From the NCBI GenBank assembly GCA_964370075.1, contig CAYJHC010000027.1, positions 1 through 21,696 of the forward strand: a DNA stretch of 21,696 nt. Direction: 5' to 3'. This DNA is from CAYJHC01 sp964370075. Its GTDB lineage: Bacteria > Bacillota > Clostridia > Peptostreptococcales > Anaerovoracaceae. The notes below the pieces were generated by a model, which worked only from the letters and a program-made list of their open reading frames with translations, ran no database searches and was not told where the DNA came from. The number at the start of each line of letters is the position of its first letter. Within the stretch, counting starts at the first letter, position 1. The position numbers and the translations under genes are program-made. Positions 1 through 5,290 of the stretch are shown here, piece after piece.

Positions 1-38
1 TAATATACCGACGAATAATTTCCTTCATCTAACTTATA

Positions 39-67
39 ATTATACCACAAACTGCCTATATTGTCTT
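39..67 (-). promoter_or_regulatory. Candidate leftward promoter leaving the window
   Basis: Read on the minus strand, AAGACA (62-67) is followed after 17 bp by TATAAT (39-44), preceded by TG one base upstream (extended -10). Transcription would start near position 32 and run off the left edge. A purine-rich AAGGAAA lies at about 20-27, but no ATG follows it inside the window, so the gene it serves, if any, starts beyond the edge. The rest of 1-274 holds no gene that I can support. Confidence 0.45.
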
Positions 68-235
68 AAACTTCAACAATATTTGTATCTCTTTGCTAGT
101 ATTTTACCATAATATTCACATAATATTTTACTGTGGCTCTTTACCTATAGTTTTTATTTTCTGTCAACGGAAGTATAAATTCGCCGCCAAACAAAATTTC
201 GCTTTTACCTTTTCTCGTTTGCGCTTAATAAAAAA

Positions 236-253
236 TGACACTTTCGAAAAAGT
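236..253 (-). terminator. Weak candidate terminator after the zinc-ribbon gene
   Basis: On the minus strand the sequence forms ACTTT-TTCG-AAAGT (240-253) followed by GTCATTTTTTATT. The stem is only 5 bp, so this is marginal. It lies about 20 bases after the stop codon at 275, the right place to end that transcript. Confidence 0.3.
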
Positions 254-274
254 ACCATTAATCTTATAGTTCAA

Positions 275-988
275 TTATTTTATATTTCCTTTTAGCCTTA
301 CACCGCCTACCCAGAATAGTATAGGAAGAACCATATTAAAGGCTCCAGTAACTATACCTGCTGTAATTATCATTATGTTTCTTGCTACAACGCCTACTAG
401 TATAGGCATTAAAATTAAGCTTAACATTGCTATAGAAAAAAGAATAATCATTTGGCCTTTTTCTGATTTCATGCAATTTTGAACACCGTAAATACCTGAG
501 GCCAACATAACCCCTGCTAACGCTAACATCAATATATCGGAAAACTCATAGAACCAATCAGGGACACCATATTCATATGTGCTAGTATAATTTTCTGGGT
601 TAATAAATTCTCCTAGGCTACCTAGTATAGAAAGCCCTCCAAAAACCATCAGAATAATTCCTACTACCTTTACTAGTTTTCTACCCCTAAAGGGTTTCCC
701 TTCAGGAGAAAGTGCAGCTTTTTTTTCCACTTCATTATACTTATTATCTGAGGCTTCAGGAAATTCCAAAGAACCGTCCTGTTCGCCAGAAGTCAAATTC
801 AGCTCTTCACCAAAGGTCTGTGACGAATCTTCTGCTTCATAGGCCATCTTTTCTAACACTGTTGGATTTTTATCTACTTCAGCAAGTTTAGCTAAAATAT
901 CCCTTTGTTCATCATCTATTTTGTACCCACATTTTCCACAGTGATATGTGTTTACACTTAATATCCCACCACAATTTTTGCAGTACAT
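275..988 (-). CDS. Zinc-ribbon membrane protein of unknown function
   Basis: This 237-residue protein starts with a small zinc ribbon: Cys3, Cys6, Cys17 and Cys20 in two CxxC knuckles. A hydrophilic, acidic stretch runs to about residue 103. About four hydrophobic segments follow, at roughly 105-127, 149-169, 180-202 and 205-230. The likely topology is a cytoplasmic ribbon tethered to a C-terminal membrane bundle, as in many uncharacterised Bacillota proteins with an N-terminal zinc-ribbon domain. The start is supported by GGAGG five bases before the ATG. It lies downstream of rpmE on the same strand, but the rpmE terminator lies between them, so it is either expressed by read-through or from a weak promoter I could not find. 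I do not recognise a specific function. Confidence 0.8.
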   Translation of the reverse strand: MYCKNCGGILSVNTYHCGKCGYKIDDEQRDILAKLAEVDKNPTVLEKMAYEAEDSSQTFGEELNLTSGEQDGSLEFPEASDNKYNEVEKKAALSPEGKPFRGRKLVKVVGIILMVFGGLSILGSLGEFINPENYTSTYEYGVPDWFYEFSDILMLALAGVMLASGIYGVQNCMKSEKGQMIILFSIAMLSLILMPILVGVVARNIMIITAGIVTGAFNMVLPILFWVGGVRLKGNIK

Positions 989-1041
989 TTTTTCCTCCGT
1001 TTACTAGCACTCCAATTAAGCCATTTGCCACTATTTTTTCT

Positions 1042-1075
1042 AAAAAAGAAGTGCTCGCATAAAATGCAAGCACTT
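1042..1075 (-). terminator. Rho-independent terminator of rpmE
   Basis: On the minus strand a 12-bp stem with one G-T wobble (arms 1064-1075 and 1049-1060) closes a 3-base loop and is followed by CTTTTTTA (1041-1048). It begins 7 bases after the rpmE stop codon, a textbook intrinsic terminator. Confidence 0.85.
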
Positions 1076-1082
1076 AATCTTC

Positions 1083-1283
1083 TTAGTCCAAATTGTATTT
1101 TGTCTTGAACTTTTCAACTCGCCCACCTTTGTGAGAGAACTTTTGCTGGCCTGTAAAGAACGGATGGCACGATGAACAAATTTCAAGTCTTATTTCTTCG
1201 CCTAAAGATTTTGTTTCAAATGTGTTTCCGCATGCGCAAGTTACTTTACATTCCTTGTAATCAGGATGGATTCCTTCCTTCAT
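1083..1283 (-). CDS. rpmE: 50S ribosomal protein L31
   Basis: A 66-residue protein matching L31 of the large ribosomal subunit. It begins MKEGIHPDYKE and contains the conserved ICSSCHPFFTGQQK block. The zinc-binding cysteines are present (Cys16 and Cys18 in TCACGN, Cys36 and Cys39 in CSSC), so this is the zinc-containing (C+) form rather than the cysteine-free form made under zinc limitation. An additional Cys12 sits just before the first pair. Length is typical for the family. AGAGGTG lies 5 bases before the ATG. It has its own promoter and terminator, so it looks monocistronic. Confidence 0.97.
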   Translation of the reverse strand: MKEGIHPDYKECKVTCACGNTFETKSLGEEIRLEICSSCHPFFTGQQKFSHKGGRVEKFKTKYNLD

Positions 1284-1325
1284 GCTTTCACCTCTTTCTG
1301 TTTATTAGTGTTACTTAACTAAATT

Positions 1326-1354
1326 ATTTTATCACGAATTTGATGACGATGCAA
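1326..1354 (-). promoter_or_regulatory. Promoter of rpmE
   Basis: On the minus strand TTGCAT (1349-1354), a 17-bp spacer and TAAAAT (1326-1331), with TG one base upstream of the -10. The predicted start is near 1319, giving a leader of about 35 bases. Spacing and position support a vegetative sigma-A type promoter. Confidence 0.6.
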
Positions 1355-1379
1355 GGATTTTTGAATTTTTCTGCTCAAA

Positions 1380-1429
1380 TTTCTTTGGTCTTTCTTTGGT
1401 CTTTGGTCGAATTTCTTTGCTCTTTGGTT
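1380..1429. repeat. Imperfect tandem repeat, 11-bp unit
   Basis: TTTCTTTGGTC occurs twice head to tail (1380-1390 and 1391-1401), followed by the partial unit TTTGGTC (1402-1408). After a GAA spacer the pattern recurs with changes, TTTCTTTGCTC then TTTGGTT (1412-1429). It lies in the 292-base divergent gap between rpmE and the rubredoxin gene, upstream of both promoters. Probably slippage-generated low-complexity DNA; a regulatory role is possible but unsupported. Confidence 0.7.
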
Positions 1430-1508
1430 ATTAGTTTCTTTTAAATATATACATCCTACTTTCGAGTTTTCTTTTTCCCAAAAAATGTAATTAATGCTTG
1501 TTTTAGGG

Positions 1509-1537
1509 TTTACCTTTAATTTGAATTGTTATATAAT
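1509..1537 (+). promoter_or_regulatory. Promoter of the rubredoxin/HesB-like unit
   Basis: TTTACC (1509-1514), a 17-bp spacer and a perfect TATAAT (1532-1537). The predicted start near 1544 leaves a leader of about 30 bases before the strong GGAGG at 1564-1568. Confidence 0.6.
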
Positions 1538-1575
1538 AAGACAAATCATATTTATAAATATATGGAGGTAATGTT

Positions 1576-1686
1576 ATGAAATGGAAATGCATTGTATGTG
1601 ATCATATTCATGAAGGCGACAATCCACCTGAAGAGTGCCCCGTGTGTGGAGTAGGCCCAGATCAATTTGTAGAAAGTAACGATTAA
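1576..1686 (+). CDS. Stand-alone rubredoxin-like mini-protein
   Basis: This small gene encodes 36 residues starting MKWKCIVCDHIHEG. It has the two knuckles of a rubredoxin iron site, Cys5-x2-Cys8 and Cys21-x2-Cys24, with the GDxPPxxCPxCG pattern typical of the C-terminal rubredoxin domain of rubrerythrins. Here it is a separate polypeptide with no ferritin-like domain. It probably binds one iron in an FeCys4 site and carries electrons; this is inferred from the family. GGAGG lies 7 bases before the ATG. Its stop codon (1684-1686) is one base before the start of the next gene, which has no good ribosome binding site, so the two are probably translationally coupled. Classical rubredoxins are longer, about 52-55 residues. 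Confidence 0.85.
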   Translation: MKWKCIVCDHIHEGDNPPEECPVCGVGPDQFVESND

Positions 1687-1687
1687 A

Positions 1688-2014
1688 ATGAAAATCCAAT
1701 TTACAAGCGAAGCGTTTAAAAAGTATCAAGAAGAATTAAAAAATGGCAAGCAATTCGGTTTATGCCTAGTAAAAGGTGGGTGCTGTGGCTATGTTTTAGC
1801 CTTCGAAGTTCTTTATACATCAGGAAACAAAAGGATGATCGAAATTTTGCTTCCTGAAACTGACGCCGACGGGAAGGTAAGATATCTTCCTTCTGGAACT
1901 TCAGTGCCCGTCACTTCAGAAGCTTCTGAAATTGCTAGAAGCGCATTAATAGACTATAAGGCGTCGGGTTTTAAAAAGTCGTTCAAAGTCTATCCTAACC
2001 AGATAAAAGACTAA
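1688..2014 (+). CDS. Small HesB/IscA-like protein (putative Fe-S related)
   Basis: A 108-residue protein. The N-terminal half resembles the HesB/IscA (A-type Fe-S carrier) fold: a short helix with FTSEAFKKYQEEL, then a strand ending in VKGGCCGYVLAFEV, which parallels the GGGCSG motif that supplies the first cysteine in IscA. Cysteines are only Cys26, Cys32 and Cys33. The usual C-terminal CGCG pair is absent and the end (SFKVYPNQIKD) has no cysteine, so a canonical three-Cys cluster site cannot form within one subunit. It starts one base after the rubredoxin stop codon, without a strong ribosome binding site of its own, and is followed by a strong terminator, so the pair forms a two-gene unit. 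The family assignment is by eye and moderate; the association with a rubredoxin suggests iron or redox chemistry. Confidence 0.6.
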   Translation: MKIQFTSEAFKKYQEELKNGKQFGLCLVKGGCCGYVLAFEVLYTSGNKRMIEILLPETDADGKVRYLPSGTSVPVTSEASEIARSALIDYKASGFKKSFKVYPNQIKD

Positions 2015-2020
2015 TTTGAA

Positions 2021-2060
2021 AATAAAGAGAGACCTATGGTCTCTCTTTATTTGTATTTAT
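2021..2060 (+). terminator. Strong intrinsic terminator after the HesB-like gene
   Basis: A perfect 14-bp stem (2021-2034 with 2038-2051) closes a 3-base loop, TAT. The 3' arm ends in CTTTATT and is followed by the T-rich run TTGTATTTATTATTTT. The 5' arm is A-rich, so it could also act on the minus strand for coaX read-out, but the main signal is plus. Confidence 0.85.
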
Positions 2061-2146
2061 TATTTTATAATTTACTTTTGTAATTTTTCATTCCAAAGGT
2101 AATCATCTTATTCCTGCTCCTGAGTAAATCACAATCTCTTGAATAG

Positions 2147-2938
2147 CTATCTATCAACCTTATTTAACTCATAAATTATTCTCAGCCCCTCTAAAGTTAG
2201 CATCTTTTCTACGTGATCAATACAGTCTACACCTTTCGCAATCATTGTTGCCGTACCTCCTGTAGCAATAACATTAATATTTGTGCCTTCCGGAATAATC
2301 GATTGAAGTTCTTTTTTCATTCTTTTCACAATAAATTCCACTGCTCCCATATGCCCCATAACTACTCCAGTTTTTATACTTTCACTAGTTTCTTTACATA
2401 TTACGTTCTCTGTATAATCAAGCTCTACCTTAGGAAGTTTTGCAGTTTTTTCAAAAAGAGCTCCTGACGATATTAGCAACCCTGGAGCAATAGAGCCCCC
2501 AAGGTATTCTCCCTTTTCTGTAATTGCACAAAACGTTGTTGCTGTTCCGAAGTCTATAATAATAAGAGCTCCATCAAATTTAGCTCTTGCACCAACAGCA
2601 TTAACTATCCTATCTGCCCCAACCTGCGTCGGGTTATCATACATTACCTTAAGACCAGTTTCAATTTCTGAATTTACAATTAAAGGCTTTTTCTTAAAAT
2701 ACTTTGTCGAAGCGTGCATTAAAGAAAACAGAGAAGACGGCACAACCGTTGAAATTATTACATCTTCAATATCTTCTATATTGAGTTTTTCGTGTGCAAA
2801 TAGTTGCATGAGCATCATGCCATATTCATCTGCGCTCTTATTGCTATCTGTACTAAATCTCCAATTTTGTACTAATTTTTCACCTTTAAAAACCCCAACA
2901 ACTATATTTGTGTTTCCCACGTCAAAAGTTAATAACAT
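2147..2938 (-). CDS. coaX: Type III pantothenate kinase
   Basis: Phosphorylates pantothenate with ATP in the first step of coenzyme A synthesis; cytoplasmic, of the acetate kinase/Hsp70 superfamily. With the start chosen here it has 263 residues, close to the usual 255-260. Visible motifs are DVGNTN at 6-11 (phosphate loop), GADRIVNAVGA at 107-117 and DFGTATT at 129-135. The ATG at 2936-2938 is chosen because AAGGAG lies 6 bases upstream; an in-frame TTG 33 bases further upstream would add 11 residues but lacks a ribosome binding site and family support. Type III enzymes use ATP poorly at high affinity and resist CoA feedback, as known for the family. It diverges from dusB and has its own promoter. 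Confidence 0.95.
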   Translation of the reverse strand: MLLTFDVGNTNIVVGVFKGEKLVQNWRFSTDSNKSADEYGMMLMQLFAHEKLNIEDIEDVIISTVVPSSLFSLMHASTKYFKKKPLIVNSEIETGLKVMYDNPTQVGADRIVNAVGARAKFDGALIIIDFGTATTFCAITEKGEYLGGSIAPGLLISSGALFEKTAKLPKVELDYTENVICKETSESIKTGVVMGHMGAVEFIVKRMKKELQSIIPEGTNINVIATGGTATMIAKGVDCIDHVEKMLTLEGLRIIYELNKVDR

Positions 2939-2999
2939 ACCTTTCTCCTTTAAAATACCATAATTTTTCAAGCTTGTACAATTTTCAATTAACTAGTAC

Positions 3000-3028
3000 A
3001 TTATAATCCTACTAAGGGAAAAATACAA
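3000..3028 (-). promoter_or_regulatory. Promoter of coaX
   Basis: On the minus strand TTGTAT (3023-3028), 17 bp, then a perfect TATAAT (3000-3005). The predicted start is near 2993, giving a leader of about 55 bases. Its -35 element lies only 10 bp from the -35 of the divergent dusB promoter, so the two could interfere or share a regulator. Confidence 0.65.
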
Positions 3029-3038
3029 ACATTATTTT

Positions 3039-3069
3039 TTGAAAATAGATTAATTTTATGTGTTATACT
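3039..3069 (+). promoter_or_regulatory. Promoter of dusB
   Basis: TTGAAA (3039-3044) and TATACT (3064-3069) are 19 bp apart, longer than ideal, but the -10 carries an extended TG one base upstream (TGTTATACT), which can compensate. Confidence 0.5.
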
Positions 3070-3104
3070 CTATATACAACTTAATTATAAAGGAGGCCAC
3101 TTTG

Positions 3105-3119
3105 ATGGCGATTATTTAG
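3105..3119 (+). promoter_or_regulatory. Four-codon minicistron (MAII) leading into dusB
   Basis: The strong AGGAGG at 3091-3096 is placed 8 bases before an ATG that opens only four codons, Met-Ala-Ile-Ile, then TAG (3117-3119). The dusB ATG follows two bases later in another frame and has no ribosome binding site of its own within the normal distance. The arrangement suggests that dusB is translated by reinitiation after this mini-ORF. The start is inferred from spacing only; direct initiation at dusB with a 25-base spacer is the less likely alternative. Confidence 0.5.
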
Positions 3120-3121
3120 AT

Positions 3122-4111
3122 ATGCAAATTAATTTAGGAAAGATTAAACTTGATAACCCTTTTATACTCGCGCCTATGGCAGGCGTAACTGATAGGCCTT
3201 TTAGAGTTATCTGCAAGGAAATGGGAACTTCTCTTGTATACAGCGAGATGGTAAGTGCTAAGGGAATGTATTACAGAGATAAAAATACTGAAAAACTGCT
3301 TTTGACTTGTGCTGATGAACAGCCTATTGCTTTTCAGATTTTTGGCTCCGAGCCAGATGTGATAAAGTTTGCAGCAGATAGCCTTGCAAGTAGAGAAAAT
3401 GTAATTTTAGATATTAATATGGGTTGCCCTGTTCCAAAAATAGTTAAAAATGGCGAAGGCTCTGCTTTAATGAAAGATCCAGATTTGGTTTATAGGCTCG
3501 TAAAGGCTGCAAAAACTGTAAGCGGCAAGGCTGTTACAGCAAAAATTCGCCTTGGCTGGGATAAAGATTCTATCAATGGCATTGACGTAGCAAAGGCTAT
3601 TGAAGAAGCCGGCGCAGAGTTTATTGCAGTTCACGGGAGGACAAGGGAAGAATTCTATAATGGAACTGCCAACTGGGGAGAAATACGAAAAATCAAACAA
3701 GCTTTGAATATACCTGTTGTCGGAAATGGGGATATTTTTTCAGGAATTGACGGTGTAAATTTCTTAATAAACTATGGAGTTGATGCTGTAATGGTAGGCA
3801 GAGGATCAATGGGGAATCCATTTATATTCCAAGACTTAAACAAAGCTTGGGACTACTATAAAAAGCAAGGAACCCTAGAAGGGTACACCCCTGCAGAAAT
3901 TTCCTTAGAGGAAAAAGTAAAAACATTGCTTAAGCAATTTGACCTTCTAACAGAAGAAAAGGGAGAATATGTTGCAGTTAGACAAATACGCTCACATGGT
4001 GCTTGGTACCTTAAGGGAGTAAGAGGCGGTTCTAAAATTAAGCAGCAGCTAAACTCCTTAAAAACCAAAGATCATGTTGTAGATTTATTCTCTTCAATAA
4101 TTAACCATTAA
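3122..4111 (+). CDS. dusB: tRNA-dihydrouridine synthase, DusB type
   Basis: An FMN enzyme that reduces uridine to dihydrouridine in the D-loop of tRNAs. The 329 residues match the usual length. A TIM-barrel domain contains LAPMAGVTDRPFR at 16-28, YSEMVSAKG at 40-48, DINMGCPVPKI at 97-107 with the catalytic Cys102, the phosphate and FMN binding segments VHGRTREEFYNG and VVGNGDIFSG, and VGRGSMGNPFIF. A C-terminal helical domain binds tRNA. Starting here places the conserved first strand at the N terminus; the earlier ATG at 3105 is out of frame (see the minicistron). In many Bacillota dusB lies downstream of coaX or near lysS; here the two are neighbours but divergent. Confidence 0.94.
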   Translation: MQINLGKIKLDNPFILAPMAGVTDRPFRVICKEMGTSLVYSEMVSAKGMYYRDKNTEKLLLTCADEQPIAFQIFGSEPDVIKFAADSLASRENVILDINMGCPVPKIVKNGEGSALMKDPDLVYRLVKAAKTVSGKAVTAKIRLGWDKDSINGIDVAKAIEEAGAEFIAVHGRTREEFYNGTANWGEIRKIKQALNIPVVGNGDIFSGIDGVNFLINYGVDAVMVGRGSMGNPFIFQDLNKAWDYYKKQGTLEGYTPAEISLEEKVKTLLKQFDLLTEEKGEYVAVRQIRSHGAWYLKGVRGGSKIKQQLNSLKTKDHVVDLFSSIINH

Positions 4112-4117
4112 CGCTAT

Positions 4118-4150
4118 TTGAAAATATTTTTTTTGCCTATTTATTTTCAA
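4118..4150 (+). other. A+T-rich inverted repeat after dusB
   Basis: TTGAAAATA (4118-4126) and TATTTTCAA (4142-4150) are perfect inverted arms of 9 bp around a 15-base, T-rich loop, starting 7 bases after the dusB stop codon. It lacks a G+C core, so it is a poor terminator; it might protect the 3' end. The better terminator lies at 4191-4228. Confidence 0.35.
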
Positions 4151-4190
4151 TAAAATTTGGCTCCCACAAATCTAATCATAAGAAAAATAT

Positions 4191-4230
4191 AACAGGAACC
4201 TACTCCGATTATAGAATAGGTTCCTGTTTT
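4191..4230. terminator. Bidirectional terminator between dusB and mmdC
   Basis: A perfect 12-bp stem (4191-4202 with 4217-4228) closes a 14-base loop in which two further pairs are possible. On the plus strand it ends CCTGTTTTAATAT, on the minus strand CCTGTTATATTTTT. It lies between the converging dusB and mmdC genes and can end both transcripts, which also means the mmd operon ends here. Confidence 0.8.
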
Positions 4231-4317
4231 AATATGTAATATTTGTAATCCTAAGGATTATTTGTTAAGGCTTTTCGCAATGCTAGGTAACGAATTTATA
4301 CCGTTTTCAACAAATTA

Positions 4318-4713
4318 TTACTTAAGAGATACTAAAACATCTCCTGCATTTACTGCTGCGCCTTTAGGTGCAGGAATAGCATCAACTGTTCCTGCTTGTG
4401 GAGCAACAATTTCATTTTCCATTTTCATTGCTTCTAGTACTACTAGTACATCTCCCGCATTTACCGCTTGTCCAACTGTTACATTTACTTCAAATACAGT
4501 TCCTGGCATTGGCGCTGTAACTGTTGTTGCTCCTGCCGAAGGAGCTGTCGCTGGAGCCGCAGCTGCCTTTGGAGCTGGAGCTGCCGCTGGAGCCGGTGCT
4601 GCCGCTGGAGCCGCCACTGGAGCTGCCACTGGAGCCGGTGCTGCTGAGCCTTTAACTTCTTCTACTTCTACGGCATACGTTGTGCCATTTACTGTTATAT
4701 TATACTGTTTCAT
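4318..4713 (-). CDS. mmdC: Biotin carboxyl carrier subunit of the decarboxylase
   Basis: A 131-residue biotin carrier. An N-terminal strand region (MKQYNITVNG to about residue 22) is followed by a flexible Ala-Pro linker at about 24-60, then a biotinyl domain at about 63-131 with the EAMKMEN motif; Lys97 is the residue expected to be biotinylated. It would accept CO2 from the substrate via the carboxyltransferase and present it to the membrane subunit. The start has AAGGAG 8 bases upstream. It is the last gene of the mmd operon and is separated from mmdD by an unusually long 165-base gap. Related carriers serve oxaloacetate and glutaconyl-CoA decarboxylases, so the mmd name rests on the neighbouring mmdA. 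Confidence 0.9.
   Translation of the reverse strand: MKQYNITVNGTTYAVEVEEVKGSAAPAPVAAPVAAPAAAPAPAAAPAPKAAAAPATAPSAGATTVTAPMPGTVFEVNVTVGQAVNAGDVLVVLEAMKMENEIVAPQAGTVDAIPAPKGAAVNAGDVLVSLK
4544..4646. repeat. Codon-level repeats in the Ala-Pro linker of mmdC
   Basis: The DNA coding for the biotin carrier linker consists of near-identical 6- to 12-bp units (GGAGCTGCC, GGAGCCGG variants read on the plus strand). The purine/pyrimidine repetition encodes Ala-Pro and is locally much richer in G+C than the surroundings. Such tracts change length by slippage, which usually only alters linker length. Confidence 0.6.
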
Positions 4714-4769
4714 CCTATTTTCTCCTTTACTTGTCTTTTTAACCTATCATTAGTTTTGAATTATTTAAC

Positions 4770-4850
4770 GCCTTATAACTGAGGCACACATCAATCGCAC
4801 ATTCACGTTGATGACGTAGCCTCGATTTAAACAGGCTAAAAATCCTACGT
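4770..4850 (-). other. Structured gap between mmdD and mmdC
   Basis: The 165 bases from 4714 to 4878 hold no supportable gene, but 4770-4850 is about 43% G+C by hand count, higher than the other gaps here, and can fold. GCCTT/GAGGC pairs 4770-4774 with 4781-4785. AGCCT/AGGCT pairs 4818-4822 with 4833-4837. ACGTAG/CTACGT pairs 4814-4819 with 4845-4850, the last two being partly alternative. No T-run follows, so it is not a terminator. It could be an RNA processing or stability element, or the remnant of a lost gene. Confidence 0.45.
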
Positions 4851-4878
4851 AACTATTTCCTATACTATTTAGAAACTT

Positions 4879-5280
4879 CTATCTTCTGCTGTCGATTACT
4901 TCTGCTCTTCCTGCCGCAGACCAAGTAGGTGCATTTCCAGAAATCCTGCTAATTCTTTTTACTATCAAGTTAGACGTTGCGCCTTCACCTTCCATAGCCG
5001 CAATTGCCGCAGTGATTACCGCTATCAATTGCCCATCATCTACTATTTCTTCTACAACACTTGGTGCTGCTGCCGCTACTACAGGCGCTGGAGCACTTTC
5101 TTTCTTCTCTGTTGAAGCTATTGCTTTAGATACTACAGCAATAATAACCCACAATAACAGAAGCACTATAAAAGTAATACTTATCCCCATTACAGTTGTT
5201 ATCAATCCACCTAACAGTCTGTCCCCCATTGATAGGTTCTCTATTTGATCAGGATTGCTAAACATTTCCATCAAACTCAT
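4879..5280 (-). CDS. mmdD: OadG/MmdD-like membrane subunit of the decarboxylase
   Basis: A 133-residue delta/gamma-type subunit of the sodium-pumping decarboxylase family. One transmembrane helix lies at about 25-53 (LLGGLITTVMGISITFIVLL and on), then a charged, Ala-Pro linker, a short helix with IAVITAAIAAMEG, and the conserved C-terminal signature RRI-type segment SGNAPTWSAAGRAEVIDSRR. The C-terminal part is known in the family to dock onto the carboxyltransferase and hold the complex to the membrane. It starts 10 bases after mmdA with AGGAGG overlapping the mmdA stop codon, so translation is tightly linked. Confidence 0.88.
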   Translation of the reverse strand: MSLMEMFSNPDQIENLSMGDRLLGGLITTVMGISITFIVLLLLWVIIAVVSKAIASTEKKESAPAPVVAAAAPSVVEEIVDDGQLIAVITAAIAAMEGEGATSNLIVKRISRISGNAPTWSAAGRAEVIDSRR

Positions 5281-5290
5281 CGCTTACCTC

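Noticed and set aside
1576..2014. Rubredoxin and HesB-like frames as one frameshifted gene
   Set aside because: The rubredoxin domain ends naturally before its TAA and the second frame begins with a full domain start, so two genes are more likely.
2936..2971. Upstream TTG start for coaX adding 11 residues
   Set aside because: The ATG at 2938 has AAGGAG at 6 bases and matches the family N terminus.
4262..4753. Plus-strand Ala/Thr-rich 163-codon open frame
   Set aside because: It is the antisense of the biotin carrier gene; the low complexity comes from the Ala-Pro linker codons, and there is no ribosome binding site.
4768..4881. A 37-codon frame open in phase after the mmdD TAG stop (read-through or hidden mmdE)
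   Set aside because: An open stretch this long is expected by chance fairly often, it has no start with a ribosome binding site, and it shows no resemblance I can see to a decarboxylase subunit.
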